From DASPTH01 sp035623515 (lineage in GTDB: Bacteria; Actinomycetota; Acidimicrobiia; IMCC26256; DASPTH01): DNA of 64,000 bases. The position numbers and the translations under genes were made by a program. The notes below the pieces were generated by a model. The model was not told the origin of the DNA and did no database searches. It saw nothing but the letters and a program-made list of their open reading frames with translations. Shown one piece after another: positions 8,229 to 17,098 of the stretch. The DNA lies in assembly GCA_035623515.1 (NCBI GenBank), contig DASPTH010000178.1, positions 1 to 64,000 of the forward strand, given 5' to 3'. The number at the start of each line of letters is the position of its first letter. Position 1 is the stretch's first letter.

Positions 8229-9995
8229 GTGATCTTCGAGCAGTACTACCTGGAGTGCCTGTCGCACGCCTCCTACCTGGTCGGCGACGAGTCGACCGGC
8301 CGTGCGGTCGTCGTCGATCCGCAGCGCGACGTCGACGGCTACGTCGCCGACGCCGACGCCGCCGGCCTCACCATCGAGCGGGTCATCGAGACCCACCTCC
8401 ACGCCGACTTCCTGAGCGGGCACCTCGAGCTCGCCGCCCGCACCGGGGCCACGATCTCGTTCGGCGACGCGGCCAGGGTCGACTTCCGGATCGAGCCGCT
8501 CCACGACGGCCAGCGGCTCGTGCTCGGCGACGTGGTGCTGGAGGTCCTCGCTACGCCGGGTCACACCCCCGAGTCGATCTGCATCGTCGTGTACGAGCAC
8601 GCCGACGATCCCGAGCCCTTCGGCGTGCTCACCGGCGACACGCTCTTCGTCGGCGACGTCGGCCGACCCGACCTGCTCGCCTCGTCGGGCAGCGGTCTCA
8701 CGGCCGACGTGCTGGGGCGCCGGCTCTACCACTCGCTCCACGATCGGCTGTTGCGCCTCCCCGACTCCACGCGCGTCTTCCCGGCGCACGGAGCGGGGTC
8801 GTCGTGCGGGAAGCAGCTGTCGAGCGAGCGGAGCTCCACGCTCGGGGAGCAGCGCGCGTTCAACTACGCGCTCGCCCCGATGACCGAGGACGAGTTCGTC
8901 GCCGTCGTCACCGAGGGCCAACCGACCCGGCCGCACTACTTCGAGTTCGACGCCTCGCGCAACCGCCAACTGCGGCCGCTCCTCGACGAGGAGGCACCGC
9001 CGGAAGAGCTGTCGCTCGACGATGTCCTCGCGCGGCGTGACGCGGGTGCCGCGCTGCTCGACGCGCGCGAGCCCGTCGACTTCGGTGCCGGGCACCTCCG
9101 CGGCGCGATCGACGTGGGGCTCCAGGGCCGCTTCGCCGAGTGGGCGGGCGACGTCCTCGATCCCGGCCGCGACATCGTGCTGGTGGGCGACCCGGCCACG
9201 GCGCTCGAGACCAAGGTGCGCCTCGCGCGCATCGGCTTCGACCGTGTGGTCGGGCAGCTGCGCGGCGCGAGCGACGTGCTCGCGCACCGTCCCGATCTCG
9301 TCGAGCGCAGCTCGCGCGTCACGATCGAGCAGCTCGCCGAGCTCCGCGGTCTCGAACCCGACCTGCAGGTCGTCGACATCCGCAACCCAGGTGAGACCTC
9401 GACCGGCGTCCTGCCCGGCGCGCACCCGATACCGCTCCCGAACCTCGTCGATGCTCTCGGCGGGCTCGACCGCACCGCACCCACCGTCGTCTACTGCGCG
9501 AGCGGCTACCGCAGCGCGGTCGCGGCGAGCGTGCTCGAGGCTTCGGGGTTCACCGACGTCTCCGACCTCGTCGGGGGGTACGGTGCCTGGTCGGGCGCGG
9601 GTCTTCCCACGTCGGCGCCGACCGAATCACCGAGCGAGGGTGCGGCGACCATGACCGTCGAAGTGCCGGAAGTGGATCCCGTGGCCGGTGCCGCGCTCGT
9701 CGACGCCGGTGCGCAGTTGCTCGACGTGCGCGAACTCGACGAGTGGGCCGCCGGCCACGCGCCGACGGCGTCGCACATGCCGATGCGCGAGATCCCGGCC
9801 CGCGTCGAGGAATTGCCGCGCCCGCCGCAGCGCATCGTCGCCATCTGCCGCTCGGGAGGACGGTCCCGTGCCGTCGCCGAAGCCCTGCTCGGCGCGGGCT
9901 TCGACGTTGTCAACGTCGAGGGCGGCATGCGCGCGTGGCAGGCCGCCGGACTGCCGATCCAGACCGACGACGGCGCGCCCGGCAGGATCGCCTGA
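8229..9995 (+). CDS. MBL-fold hydrolase with three rhodanese domains (persulfide dioxygenase-like)
   Basis: The 588-residue protein starts at a GTG giving VIFEQYYLECLSHASYLVGD, which matches the usual N-terminus of the family; a TTG 24 bases upstream is possible. The metallo-beta-lactamase domain (first 250 residues) has THLHADFLSGH, TPGHTPES and TGDTLFVGDVGR as metal ligands, as in ETHE1/BlhR persulfide dioxygenases. Three rhodanese-like domains follow. The first (about 270-360) has VGDPATA in place of a cysteine loop and is probably inactive. The second has CASGYRS and the third CRSGGRS, both with the catalytic cysteine. The likely role is sulfane sulfur oxidation or trafficking in the cytoplasm. 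Two active rhodaneses plus one inactive copy is unusual for this architecture. Confidence 0.88.
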   Translation: MIFEQYYLECLSHASYLVGDESTGRAVVVDPQRDVDGYVADADAAGLTIERVIETHLHADFLSGHLELAARTGATISFGDAARVDFRIEPLHDGQRLVLGDVVLEVLATPGHTPESICIVVYEHADDPEPFGVLTGDTLFVGDVGRPDLLASSGSGLTADVLGRRLYHSLHDRLLRLPDSTRVFPAHGAGSSCGKQLSSERSSTLGEQRAFNYALAPMTEDEFVAVVTEGQPTRPHYFEFDASRNRQLRPLLDEEAPPEELSLDDVLARRDAGAALLDAREPVDFGAGHLRGAIDVGLQGRFAEWAGDVLDPGRDIVLVGDPATALETKVRLARIGFDRVVGQLRGASDVLAHRPDLVERSSRVTIEQLAELRGLEPDLQVVDIRNPGETSTGVLPGAHPIPLPNLVDALGGLDRTAPTVVYCASGYRSAVAASVLEASGFTDVSDLVGGYGAWSGAGLPTSAPTESPSEGAATMTVEVPEVDPVAGAALVDAGAQLLDVRELDEWAAGHAPTASHMPMREIPARVEELPRPPQRIVAICRSGGRSRAVAEALLGAGFDVVNVEGGMRAWQAAGLPIQTDDGAPGRIA

Positions 9996-10013
9996 CCCCG
10001 AACCCGGGCGAAG

Positions 10014-10054
10014 TTGCGTCGGGTACCGACGCTCTACGTCGGTTGGCGACGCAA
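10014..10054. terminator. Interrupted inverted repeat (terminator-like hairpin)
   Basis: An outer arm TTGCGTCG (10014-10021) pairs with CGACGCAA (10047-10054), and an inner arm CCGACG (10026-10031) with CGTCGG (10037-10042). They are separated by a symmetric 4-base internal loop and a 5-base apical loop. The hairpin starts 18 bases after the stop of the MBL-rhodanese gene and 30 bases before glpD. No U-run follows, so it is either a U-less terminator or an operator for glpD. Confidence 0.55.
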
Positions 10055-10083
10055 GTTCGGTGGTGAGGGGTCGATACCCTGAC

Positions 10084-11685
10084 GTGGTGGCGAATGCCGG
10101 CCGTGCGCGCTTCGAGCGCGGTGACGCGTTGCGCAGGTTGGGCACCACGACGTTCGACGTGCTCGTGGTGGGCGGTGGCATCACCGGAGCCGGCGTCGCG
10201 CTCGACGCGGCGAGCCGCGGGCTCACGACCGCGCTGGTGGAACGCCACGACTTCGCGTCCGGCACGAGCTCACGGAGCTCGAAGCTCGTGCACGGCGGCT
10301 TGCGGTACCTCGACCAGCACGAGTTCCGTCTGGTCTACGAGGGCCTGGCCGAGCGTCAGCGCGTGCTCGAGAACGCGCCGCATCTCGTGCGCGTGCTGCC
10401 GTTCCTGGTGCCCGTCCTCACCACCGGCGGCCGCGTGGATCGGCGATTGGCGCCGGTGCTCGGCAGCGCGCTCTGGATGTACGACCTCACGGGTGGCCTT
10501 CGCATCGGCAAGATCCATCGCAAGGTCACGGTCGACGACGCGCTCGCGCAGTTCCCCACCCTCGACCGGGACCGGCTGGCGGGCGCGTACGTGTACTACG
10601 ACGCGCAGGCCGACGACGCGCGCCTGACCCTCACGATCGCGCGCACCGCGGTCGAGTACGGCGCCGTCGCGTCCAACTACACCGACGTCGTCGGGTTCGA
10701 GCGCGACGGGACCCGGCTCGCGGGTGCTCGCGTCCGCGCCGACGGACGCGAGCTCACCGTCGGAGCGCGGGTGGTCGTCAACGCGACCGGCGTCTGGGCG
10801 GACACGGTTCGGGCGCTCGACGAGGGCTCGCGCCCGGCGTCGATCCGTCCGGCGAAGGGCGTGCACGTCACGGTGCCCTGGCAGCTCGTGCGCAACGACA
10901 TCGCCGCCATCGTCCCGTCGGCACACGACGACCGCCCCGTGTTCGTGATCCCCTGGGACGGCCGCACCTACGTCGGCACCACCGACACCGACTACGACGG
11001 ACCGCTCGACGATCCCCAGTGCACCGCCGCCGACGCCGCGTACCTCCTCGACGCCCTGAACGGCGTCACCGAGGTCGGGGCCAGCCCCGACGACATCGTG
11101 GGGTCGTGGGCCGGGCTCCGGCCGCTGGTCGCCGCCGACTCCGACGCTCGCACGGCCGACCTCTCCCGGCGGCACTCGGTGCACGTGTCGCCGGCCGGGT
11201 TGGTGACGGTGACGGGCGGCAAGCTCACGACGTACCGGCGGATGGCGGCCGACGCCGTCGACGCGGCCGCCGACCTGCTCGGTGACGACGTGCCGCGCTC
11301 CCGCACGAAGCGGCTCCGGCTCTTCGGCAGCGGCGACATCGACTCGGCGGTGGCCGAGCACGATCACCTGCTCGGACGATTCGGCACCGAAGCGGCCGCC
11401 GTCCGCGCGCTCGCCGACACCGACGCGACGCTGAACGAACCGCTGGTGCGCGGGCTACCGTACACGCGCGCCGAGGCCGTCTACGCGGCACGCCACGAGA
11501 TGGCCGTCACCCTCGACGACGTGCTCGCACGACGCACCCGGGCCCGGGTGCTGTCGCGGGACGCGTCGGCGCGAGCGGCGCCCTCGGTCGCGACCCTGCT
11601 CGCGCCCGAGCTCGGGTGGAGCGACGCCGAGCGCGACCGGCAGGTGTGCGCGTACCGCGCGTCCGTCGCCGAAGAGGTCTTGTGA
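10084..11685 (+). CDS. glpD: Glycerol-3-phosphate dehydrogenase (FAD-dependent)
   Basis: The enzyme oxidises sn-glycerol-3-phosphate to dihydroxyacetone phosphate at the membrane, passing electrons to quinone. The 533-residue sequence has the FAD-binding DVLVVGGGITGAGVALDAA, the GlpD signature SSRSSKLVHGGLRYL, ARVVVNATGVWAD, the FVIPWDGRTYVGTTDTDYDG segment and TVTGGKLTTYRRMA. The C-terminal GlpD domain ends with LGWSDAERDRQV. The start is one of two adjacent GTG codons (10084 or 10087) about 13 bases after GAGGGG. The stop overlaps the next gene's GTG, so the S33 peptidase is co-translated. Confidence 0.94.
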   Translation: MVANAGRARFERGDALRRLGTTTFDVLVVGGGITGAGVALDAASRGLTTALVERHDFASGTSSRSSKLVHGGLRYLDQHEFRLVYEGLAERQRVLENAPHLVRVLPFLVPVLTTGGRVDRRLAPVLGSALWMYDLTGGLRIGKIHRKVTVDDALAQFPTLDRDRLAGAYVYYDAQADDARLTLTIARTAVEYGAVASNYTDVVGFERDGTRLAGARVRADGRELTVGARVVVNATGVWADTVRALDEGSRPASIRPAKGVHVTVPWQLVRNDIAAIVPSAHDDRPVFVIPWDGRTYVGTTDTDYDGPLDDPQCTAADAAYLLDALNGVTEVGASPDDIVGSWAGLRPLVAADSDARTADLSRRHSVHVSPAGLVTVTGGKLTTYRRMAADAVDAAADLLGDDVPRSRTKRLRLFGSGDIDSAVAEHDHLLGRFGTEAAAVRALADTDATLNEPLVRGLPYTRAEAVYAARHEMAVTLDDVLARRTRARVLSRDASARAAPSVATLLAPELGWSDAERDRQVCAYRASVAEEVL

Positions 11686-13262
11686 GGGCGCCGCGCGCGC
11701 TGCTGGTCGCTGCGCTGGTGGCGGCGACGCTCGTGGCCGCAGCCCCGGCACCCGCGGCGACGAAGGCCCCCGCACCCGCGACGACGAGGGCTTCGACACC
11801 CGCGGCGAAGCCTGCGGCCACGAAGGCGCCGGCCTGGCCGCCGCTCCCGCCGTTCGACACCGCCATCGCGTGGTCCGACTGCGGCGACGGCTGGCAGTGC
11901 GGGACCCTGAACGTCCCCGTCGACTGGGCCGACCCGGGGGGCGAGACCCTCGGACTGGCGCTGACCCGCCACCCGGCGACCTCACCCGACCAGCGCATCG
12001 GCATCCTCGTGGAGAATCCCGGGGGGCCGGGCTTCGGCGGCGTCGCCTTCCTCCAGAACACCTACGGGCGGCTTCCCGACGTCGTGAAGGGACGCTTCGA
12101 CCTCGTGAGCTGGGATCCGCGCGGTACCGGCAACTCGCGTCCCGTCGACTGCGTCGACGATGCGTTCCTCGACCTCGGCGCCAATGTGGCCGCGGTCCCG
12201 GACACCGCCGAGACGCTCGCCGTCGCCCGCCAGTACTCGCGCGCGTTCGCACGCGGTTGCGTCCAGCGCGAAGGCGCGTACGCCGGCGAGGTGGGCACCC
12301 GGAACTCGGCGCGCGACCTCGAGGCCATCCGCATCGCGCTCGGTGAACCGAGCATCACGTACCTCGGCTACTCATACGGCACCGTGCTCGGCATGGCGTA
12401 CGCGCAGATGTTCCCGACCGCGGTCCGCGCCATGGTGCTCGACGGACCACCTGACTACTGGACGTCGGACCTCGACTACGCGCACACGCAGGCCGAGGGG
12501 TTCATGAAGGCGCTCGACGCGTTTCTCACCTGGTGCACCGGAAGCTCGTCGTGCGCGTTGCGCGCCGTCGGAGACCCCCGCGAGCTCTTCCAGCAGTTGC
12601 TCGACCGTGCCAACGCGGGTCCGATCCCGACGCAGTACACCGCGAACGGCCAGACCCGTACCGGCGCGCTCACCGGCACCCTGTTCGAGACGGCCGTGAT
12701 CTCGACGCTCTACGACGAATCGCGCGGCTGGCCGCTGCTCGGCCGCGCGCTCCAATCGGGAGCGCAGGGCGACGCCGGGTTGCTGCTCGCGCTCGCCGAC
12801 AGCTACATGGGTCGCAACGTCGACGGCACCTGGACCTCGGTGTTGCAGGCGAATGCCGTCATCGACTGCGTCGACCGCCCCGACCCGAAGCCGCGCAGCG
12901 CCGCGCGCGAGCTCGCCGACGTCGCCCGCTTCCAGTCGGAACTGCCGCCGTGGGGCGGCGCGTGGGCCGTCTCGTCGTGCGCAGGGATGCCGAAGCCGGC
13001 AAAGGGCGACAAGCTCGGCGACGTGCACGTCACCGGCACGCCGCCCGTCCTCGTGGTGGGCACCACCGGCGACCCCGCGACCCCCTACTCGGGCGCGTAC
13101 GCCGTCGTCTCCCGGATCGCAGGGTCGGGACTCCTCACCTTCGAGAGCACGGAGCACACCGCCTATGCCAGCGGGCGCAGCCCCTGCATCGACGACGCGG
13201 TCGACGCCTACCTCGTGGACGGCGTCATGCCGGCGCCCGGCACGAGCTGCCTACGGGGATAA
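11682..13262 (+). CDS. Secreted alpha/beta-hydrolase, S33 (tripeptidyl aminopeptidase-type)
   Basis: This 526-residue protein starts at a GTG overlapping glpD. It has a signal peptide (RALLVAALVAATLVAAAPAPA) followed by a Lys/Ala/Pro/Thr linker of about 45 residues. The catalytic domain shows the oxyanion NPGGPG, WDPRGTGNS, nucleophile GYSYGT, acid in GTTGDPATPY and histidine in STEHTAY, matching actinobacterial TAP-like peptidases of family S33. Paired cysteines (for example CGDGWQC, CTGSSSC) are consistent with an exported enzyme. It probably releases N-terminal peptides or hydrolyses esters outside the cell. Substrate is not deducible. The last 12 bases overlap the convergent gene. Confidence 0.88.
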   Translation: MRAPRALLVAALVAATLVAAAPAPAATKAPAPATTRASTPAAKPAATKAPAWPPLPPFDTAIAWSDCGDGWQCGTLNVPVDWADPGGETLGLALTRHPATSPDQRIGILVENPGGPGFGGVAFLQNTYGRLPDVVKGRFDLVSWDPRGTGNSRPVDCVDDAFLDLGANVAAVPDTAETLAVARQYSRAFARGCVQREGAYAGEVGTRNSARDLEAIRIALGEPSITYLGYSYGTVLGMAYAQMFPTAVRAMVLDGPPDYWTSDLDYAHTQAEGFMKALDAFLTWCTGSSSCALRAVGDPRELFQQLLDRANAGPIPTQYTANGQTRTGALTGTLFETAVISTLYDESRGWPLLGRALQSGAQGDAGLLLALADSYMGRNVDGTWTSVLQANAVIDCVDRPDPKPRSAARELADVARFQSELPPWGGAWAVSSCAGMPKPAKGDKLGDVHVTGTPPVLVVGTTGDPATPYSGAYAVVSRIAGSGLLTFESTEHTAYASGRSPCIDDAVDAYLVDGVMPAPGTSCLRG

Positions 13263-13712
13263 CCACTCCGCCCACTCCGGCCCGGGGGTCGCGTCCGGCG
13301 TGTGGGTGAACGCGCCGCGGCCGTCGACGCGGTAGCGACTGCGTCCCACGAGGAGCTCGCCCACGACGCGGCCCCCGTCCCACTCGAGATCGAAGCCGAC
13401 CGGGAGGCGTTCGCCGACGGTGGCGGTGCGAGCCTCGTCGCGGTCGGCGAGACGGAGACCGAACGCCTCGAGGCCGAGGGTCCAGTGCTCGCCGGGCACC
13501 TCACACAGCACCTCCGCCCAGAGCCCGTCGCCCCGGACCTCGAGCAGCGTGCCGCGCGGCGGCGCGACGTCGTCGTGGCGGATCGCGACGAACCCGTCGC
13601 GGCCGAGGTCGGCGTACATCCAGTACCGCGCGCGGTCGTCGGCGACCTCGAGTCGTACAGCTCCGCCGACGCCGTCGGGCTGCTCGAACCTCAGCTCGTA
13701 GCGCTCGGGCAT
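13251..13712 (-). CDS. Conserved-looking hypothetical protein downstream of mdh
   Basis: The product has 153 residues; its ATG shares one base with the mdh stop (TGATG), so it is translated from the mdh message. It is rich in beta-type sequence (ARYWMYADLGRDGFVAI, GEHWTLGLEAFGLRLAD, LPVGFDLEWDG), with no signal peptide, membrane segment or cysteine cluster except one Cys. No family is recognised and no function is proposed. The composition and third-position GC match the neighbours, and the coupling to mdh supports a real gene. Confidence 0.65.
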   Translation of the reverse strand: MPERYELRFEQPDGVGGAVRLEVADDRARYWMYADLGRDGFVAIRHDDVAPPRGTLLEVRGDGLWAEVLCEVPGEHWTLGLEAFGLRLADRDEARTATVGERLPVGFDLEWDGGRVVGELLVGRSRYRVDGRGAFTHTPDATPGPEWAEWLSP

Positions 13713-14701
13713 CAGCCCCCGAGGAGCTCCCGCACCTCGTCGCGCTCGTCCACGAGCTCTTGCCGGGTGGCGGCGATCTTCGCCCGTGCGAACTCGTCGT
13801 GCTCGATGCCCTCGACGATCGACCACGAGGTGTCCTGGCTGCGGACCGGGTAGCTGAAGACCAGACCGTCGGGTACGCCGTACTCGCCGTGGCTCACGAC
13901 CGCGAGCGAGTGCCAGTCGTCGCCGGGCGTGGGCGTGTGGATGCTGTTGACCGAGTCGATGATGGCGTGCGCGGCCGACGTCGCCGACGACTGGCCGCGC
14001 TTCGCGATGATCGCCGCGCCACGCTTCTGGATCGTCTCGATGAACTCACCCTCGAGCCAGGCGCGGTCGGTGATCATCTCGGTGATCGGCCGGCCGTTCG
14101 CACGCGCGTGTGCGAAGTCGGGGAACTGCGTGGCCGAATGGTTGCCCCAGATGGCCACGTTGGTGACGTCGCCGTGGTGCACGCCCGCCTTCTTCGCGAG
14201 TTGCGTCCGGGCGCGGTTCTCGTCGAGGCGGGTCATCGCGAACCAGCGGTCGTCGGGGACGTCGGGCGCGTGCGAGCGGGCGATGAGGCAATTGGTGTTG
14301 CACGGGTTGCCGACCACGAGCACGCGCACGTCGGCGGCGGCGTTCTCGTTGATGGCCGCGCCGTACGGGCCGAAGATGCCGCCGTTGATCTTCAGCAGGT
14401 CGCCCCGCTCCATACCTTCCTTGCGCGGGACCGAGCCGACGAGCAGCACCCACGACGCCCCGTCGAACGCGTGCTTCGGGTCGGACGTGGGCTCGATCCC
14501 AACGAGCAGCGGGTGCGAGCCGTCCTCGAGCTCCATGACGACGCCGTCGAGGGCAGCCATCGCCGGCTCGATGTCGAGCAACCGCAACACGACGGGTTGT
14601 TCGGGACCAAGGAGTTGGCCGGTCGCGATGCGGGTGAGCAGCGCGTAGCTGACGTTGCCGCTCGCGCCGCTCACGGTGACGTGGACGGGAGTCGTTGCCA
14701 T
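13712..14701 (-). CDS. mdh: Malate dehydrogenase
   Basis: This TCA-cycle enzyme interconverts malate and oxaloacetate with NAD. The 329-residue sequence is of the longer LDH-like MDH group: VTVSGASGNVSYALLTRIA (nucleotide site), LLDIEPAM, LVGSVPRKEGMERGDLL, VVGNPCNTNCLIA, MTRLDENRA and the active-site GNHSATQFPD with its histidine. FSYPVRSQDTSWSIVEGIE lies near the end. The ATG at 14701 is used. The following gene starts within the stop codon. icd and the succinyl-CoA ligase genes lie nearby on the same strand. Confidence 0.95.
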   Translation of the reverse strand: MATTPVHVTVSGASGNVSYALLTRIATGQLLGPEQPVVLRLLDIEPAMAALDGVVMELEDGSHPLLVGIEPTSDPKHAFDGASWVLLVGSVPRKEGMERGDLLKINGGIFGPYGAAINENAAADVRVLVVGNPCNTNCLIARSHAPDVPDDRWFAMTRLDENRARTQLAKKAGVHHGDVTNVAIWGNHSATQFPDFAHARANGRPITEMITDRAWLEGEFIETIQKRGAAIIAKRGQSSATSAAHAIIDSVNSIHTPTPGDDWHSLAVVSHGEYGVPDGLVFSYPVRSQDTSWSIVEGIEHDEFARAKIAATRQELVDERDEVRELLGG

Positions 14702-14711
14702 GGACCCGACG

Positions 14712-15503
14712 CTATCCGGCGGGTTGCGCGTCCGCCGAGTCGACGAAACCGAGGAGCACCTCGCGCGCGTCGGCCAGCTCGGCGATGCGCTCGGCCGCGC
14801 CCGTGTTCCCCGCGCCGTGGTCGGGATGCGCGAGGCGAACGAGGCGGCGGAACCGTCGCTGCACGTCGTCGCGCTCGACCTCCATGCCCGCGCGCAGACC
14901 CAGCACCTCCATGGCCCACCGACGTTCCGACGGGACGCCGCGCCACTCGTCGGGCGATCCCGGCGCCGGCCGCGCCCCTGGCGCGTACGGGCGCAGCCCG
15001 GGCAGGCCCTCGAACATCCGGTGCACGTCGAGGCCTTCCGGCAGGAAGCCGGGACGGGCGACGGCGGCGTCGACGAAACGGAGGGCGATCTTGCGCCCCG
15101 AGGGCGGGAGCGCGGCCGCAGCCATGATCGCCCCGATCACCTGTGGCGCCGCGGGGCCGTGCCGGTCGAGCTCGAGGACGGGCCAGACCGATCCGGTCCG
15201 GACATCCGCACCGATGACGCGGTGCCGCGACAGGTCGAGTCCGTGCGTGTCGGTCTGGAGGCGGTAGCGGAGCGCGATCCGCGGGACGGTGAGGCCGTTG
15301 CGGGCGGCGTCGACGAGTCGGCCCAGCGCGTCGAGCTGCTCCTCGTCGAGGCCGGGAACGTGCTCCGCGACCACGGCGCCGAGGAGCACCGCACCGAAGG
15401 CCGAGCCGCTCGTCGGGAGGTAGCTGTCGTCGAGGGCGACCCGGCGAGTCGGCATGTGCCGGCGCGTGTGCCGCACGTTCAACTCCGCGAGCAGCAACTC
15501 CAC
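14712..15503 (-). CDS. J-domain protein with N-terminal unknown region
   Basis: This 263-residue protein begins at a GTG after AGGAAAGAGAG. The first 190 residues are not recognised; they include SYLPTSGSAFGAVLLGAVVAE and a Gly/Pro linker. Residues about 200-255 form a DnaJ-type J domain with LGLRAGMEVERDDVQRRFRR, the invariant HPD (LAHPDHG) and AERIAELADAREVLLGF. J domains stimulate DnaK-family chaperone ATPases, so the protein should be a specialised co-chaperone. It lies 10 bases upstream of mdh on the same strand, with the strong hairpin at 15516-15565 separating it from icd. Confidence 0.75.
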   Translation of the reverse strand: MELLLAELNVRHTRRHMPTRRVALDDSYLPTSGSAFGAVLLGAVVAEHVPGLDEEQLDALGRLVDAARNGLTVPRIALRYRLQTDTHGLDLSRHRVIGADVRTGSVWPVLELDRHGPAAPQVIGAIMAAAALPPSGRKIALRFVDAAVARPGFLPEGLDVHRMFEGLPGLRPYAPGARPAPGSPDEWRGVPSERRWAMEVLGLRAGMEVERDDVQRRFRRLVRLAHPDHGAGNTGAAERIAELADAREVLLGFVDSADAQPAG

Positions 15504-15515
15504 TCTCTCTTTCCT

Positions 15516-15565
15516 GTTTTGGCGTCTTTGAGTGGGCCTATGGCCCCACTCAAAGACGCCAAAAC
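15516..15565. terminator. 21-bp perfect inverted repeat between icd and the J-domain gene
   Basis: The left arm 15516-15536 is exactly complementary to the right arm 15545-15565, with an 8-base loop. It starts one base after the icd stop codon on the minus strand and ends 13 bases before the J-domain GTG. The A/T-rich arm ends (TTTTGG, CCAAAA) could serve as part of a bidirectional terminator, but there is no separate U-run. Termination, RNA protection of icd mRNA or a protein-binding palindrome are all possible. Confidence 0.7.
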
Positions 15566-15566
15566 G

Positions 15567-16760
15567 TCACAAGCGGTCGACGATCGCCTGCGCGAACTCC
15601 GACGTCTTCACTTCCGTGGCGCCGTCCATCAGACGGGCGAAGTCGTAGGTGACGATCTTCTCCGCGATGGTGGCCTCCAGTGCCCGGATGATGTGGTCGG
15701 CCGCTTCCTGCCACCCGAGATGCTCGAACATCATCACGCCCGAGAGCAGGACCGATCCTGGGTTGACCTTGTCCTGTCCTGCATACTTCGGCGCCGTCCC
15801 GTGCGTGGCTTCGAAAATCCCGTGCCCGGTGACGTAGTTGATGTTCCCGCCCGGCGCGATGCCGATGCCCCCCACCTGTGCGGCGAGCGCGTCCGACAGG
15901 TAGTCGCCGTTCAGGTTCGTGGTGGCGATCACGTCGAACTCGTCGGGGCGGGTGAGCACCTGCTGGAGCGTGATGTCGGCGATCGCGTCCTTCACCAGGA
16001 TCTTGCCGCCGGGATCGCCGCCGCAGTCGTCCCACCCCACGGCGACGTCGGAGAACTCGTCACGCGTGAGCTCGTACCCCCAGTTGCGGAACGCGCCCTC
16101 GGTGAACTTCTGGATGTTGCCCTTGTGCACCAGCGTCACGCTCGACCGCTTCCGGTTCACCGCGTACTCGAGCGCAGCGCGGATGAGCCGCTTCGACCCC
16201 GTCTCCGACACCGGCTTGATGCCCACACCGGAGTCGGCACGGATGTTCCAGCCGAACGTGTCGTGCAACAACTCGATGAGGCGGCGCGCCTCCGGCGTGC
16301 CCTCCTCGACTTCGAGGCCCGCGTAGATGTCTTCGGTGTTCTCCCGGAAGATCACCATGTCGACCTTCTCGGGGTGCTTCACGGGTGAAGGCACGCCCTG
16401 GAACCAGCGGACCGGGCGCAGGCACACGTAGAGGTCGAGGATCTGGCGCAGCGCCACGTTGAGGCTGCGGATCCCACCACCGACCGGCGTCGTGAGCGGG
16501 CCCTTGATGCCGATCAGGTACTCGCTGAACGTGTCGACGGTCTCCTGGGGCAGCCAGTCGCCGGTCGCGTTGAACGCCTTCTCCCCTGCCAGCACTTCCT
16601 TCCAGGCGATCTTCTTCCCGAACTTCGCCGCCGCGGCGTCCATGACCAGTTGGGCGGCGGGCCAGATGTCGACACCGGTGCCGTCACCCTCGATGAACGG
16701 GATGATCGGCTCGTCGGGCACCTTGAGCTGACCGTCGGCCAGCGTGATCTTCTCGGGCAT
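15567..16760 (-). CDS. icd: Isocitrate dehydrogenase (NADP)
   Basis: This enzyme converts isocitrate to 2-oxoglutarate in the TCA cycle. The 397-residue sequence has IIPFIEGDGTGVDIW, the phosphorylation/substrate loop RSLNVALRQ, YVCLRPVRWF, FRENTEDIYAGLE, HKGNIQKFTEGAFRNWGYE, and NLNGDYLSDALAAQVGG. ATHGTAPKYAGQDKVNPGS is the C-terminal signature. The ATG at 16760, preceded by GGGAGCAGG, is preferred over a TTG one codon earlier. The gene is followed within one base by the 21-bp hairpin. Confidence 0.96.
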   Translation of the reverse strand: MPEKITLADGQLKVPDEPIIPFIEGDGTGVDIWPAAQLVMDAAAAKFGKKIAWKEVLAGEKAFNATGDWLPQETVDTFSEYLIGIKGPLTTPVGGGIRSLNVALRQILDLYVCLRPVRWFQGVPSPVKHPEKVDMVIFRENTEDIYAGLEVEEGTPEARRLIELLHDTFGWNIRADSGVGIKPVSETGSKRLIRAALEYAVNRKRSSVTLVHKGNIQKFTEGAFRNWGYELTRDEFSDVAVGWDDCGGDPGGKILVKDAIADITLQQVLTRPDEFDVIATTNLNGDYLSDALAAQVGGIGIAPGGNINYVTGHGIFEATHGTAPKYAGQDKVNPGSVLLSGVMMFEHLGWQEAADHIIRALEATIAEKIVTYDFARLMDGATEVKTSEFAQAIVDRL

Positions 16761-16820
16761 CAACCTGCTCCCTGCTGCGGAATGGGCCGGCTCATCGTAC
16801 CGGCGTCCCCGGAAGCAGGA

Positions 16821-17045
16821 TCAGTCGTGGACGGTCGCGACGATCACGAGCGCGACGAGGTAGATCACGAGCAGGCCGGCGGCCCACCACCAGATCGTGC
16901 GGCGGGTGAAGGGCCCCGGTCGGTTGCCGATCCCCTCCAGCGTCATACCGCACGACTCGCACCGGTTGACCGTCACCGGCACCGCGACCCCGCACAGGGG
17001 ACAAACGGCGTCGACGGGCGCGCCCGGCGCCGGCTCCGCGCTCAC
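16821..17045 (-). CDS. Small zinc-ribbon plus single-TM protein
   Basis: This 74-residue protein starts at GTG. CPLCGVAVPVTVNRCESCGM is a CxxC-CxxC zinc ribbon in the first half, followed by a basic turn (PFTRRTIWWW) and one membrane helix (AAGLLVIYLVALVIVATV). The layout suggests a cytoplasmic zinc ribbon tethered to the membrane. The family and role are unknown. It sits between folD and icd on the same strand. Confidence 0.75.
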   Translation of the reverse strand: MSAEPAPGAPVDAVCPLCGVAVPVTVNRCESCGMTLEGIGNRPGPFTRRTIWWWAAGLLVIYLVALVIVATVHD

Positions 17046-17098
17046 GCGGCTACCCCGTTCATGACCTCCGCCCGCTGTTCATGTGACCCGCCCTCCAG

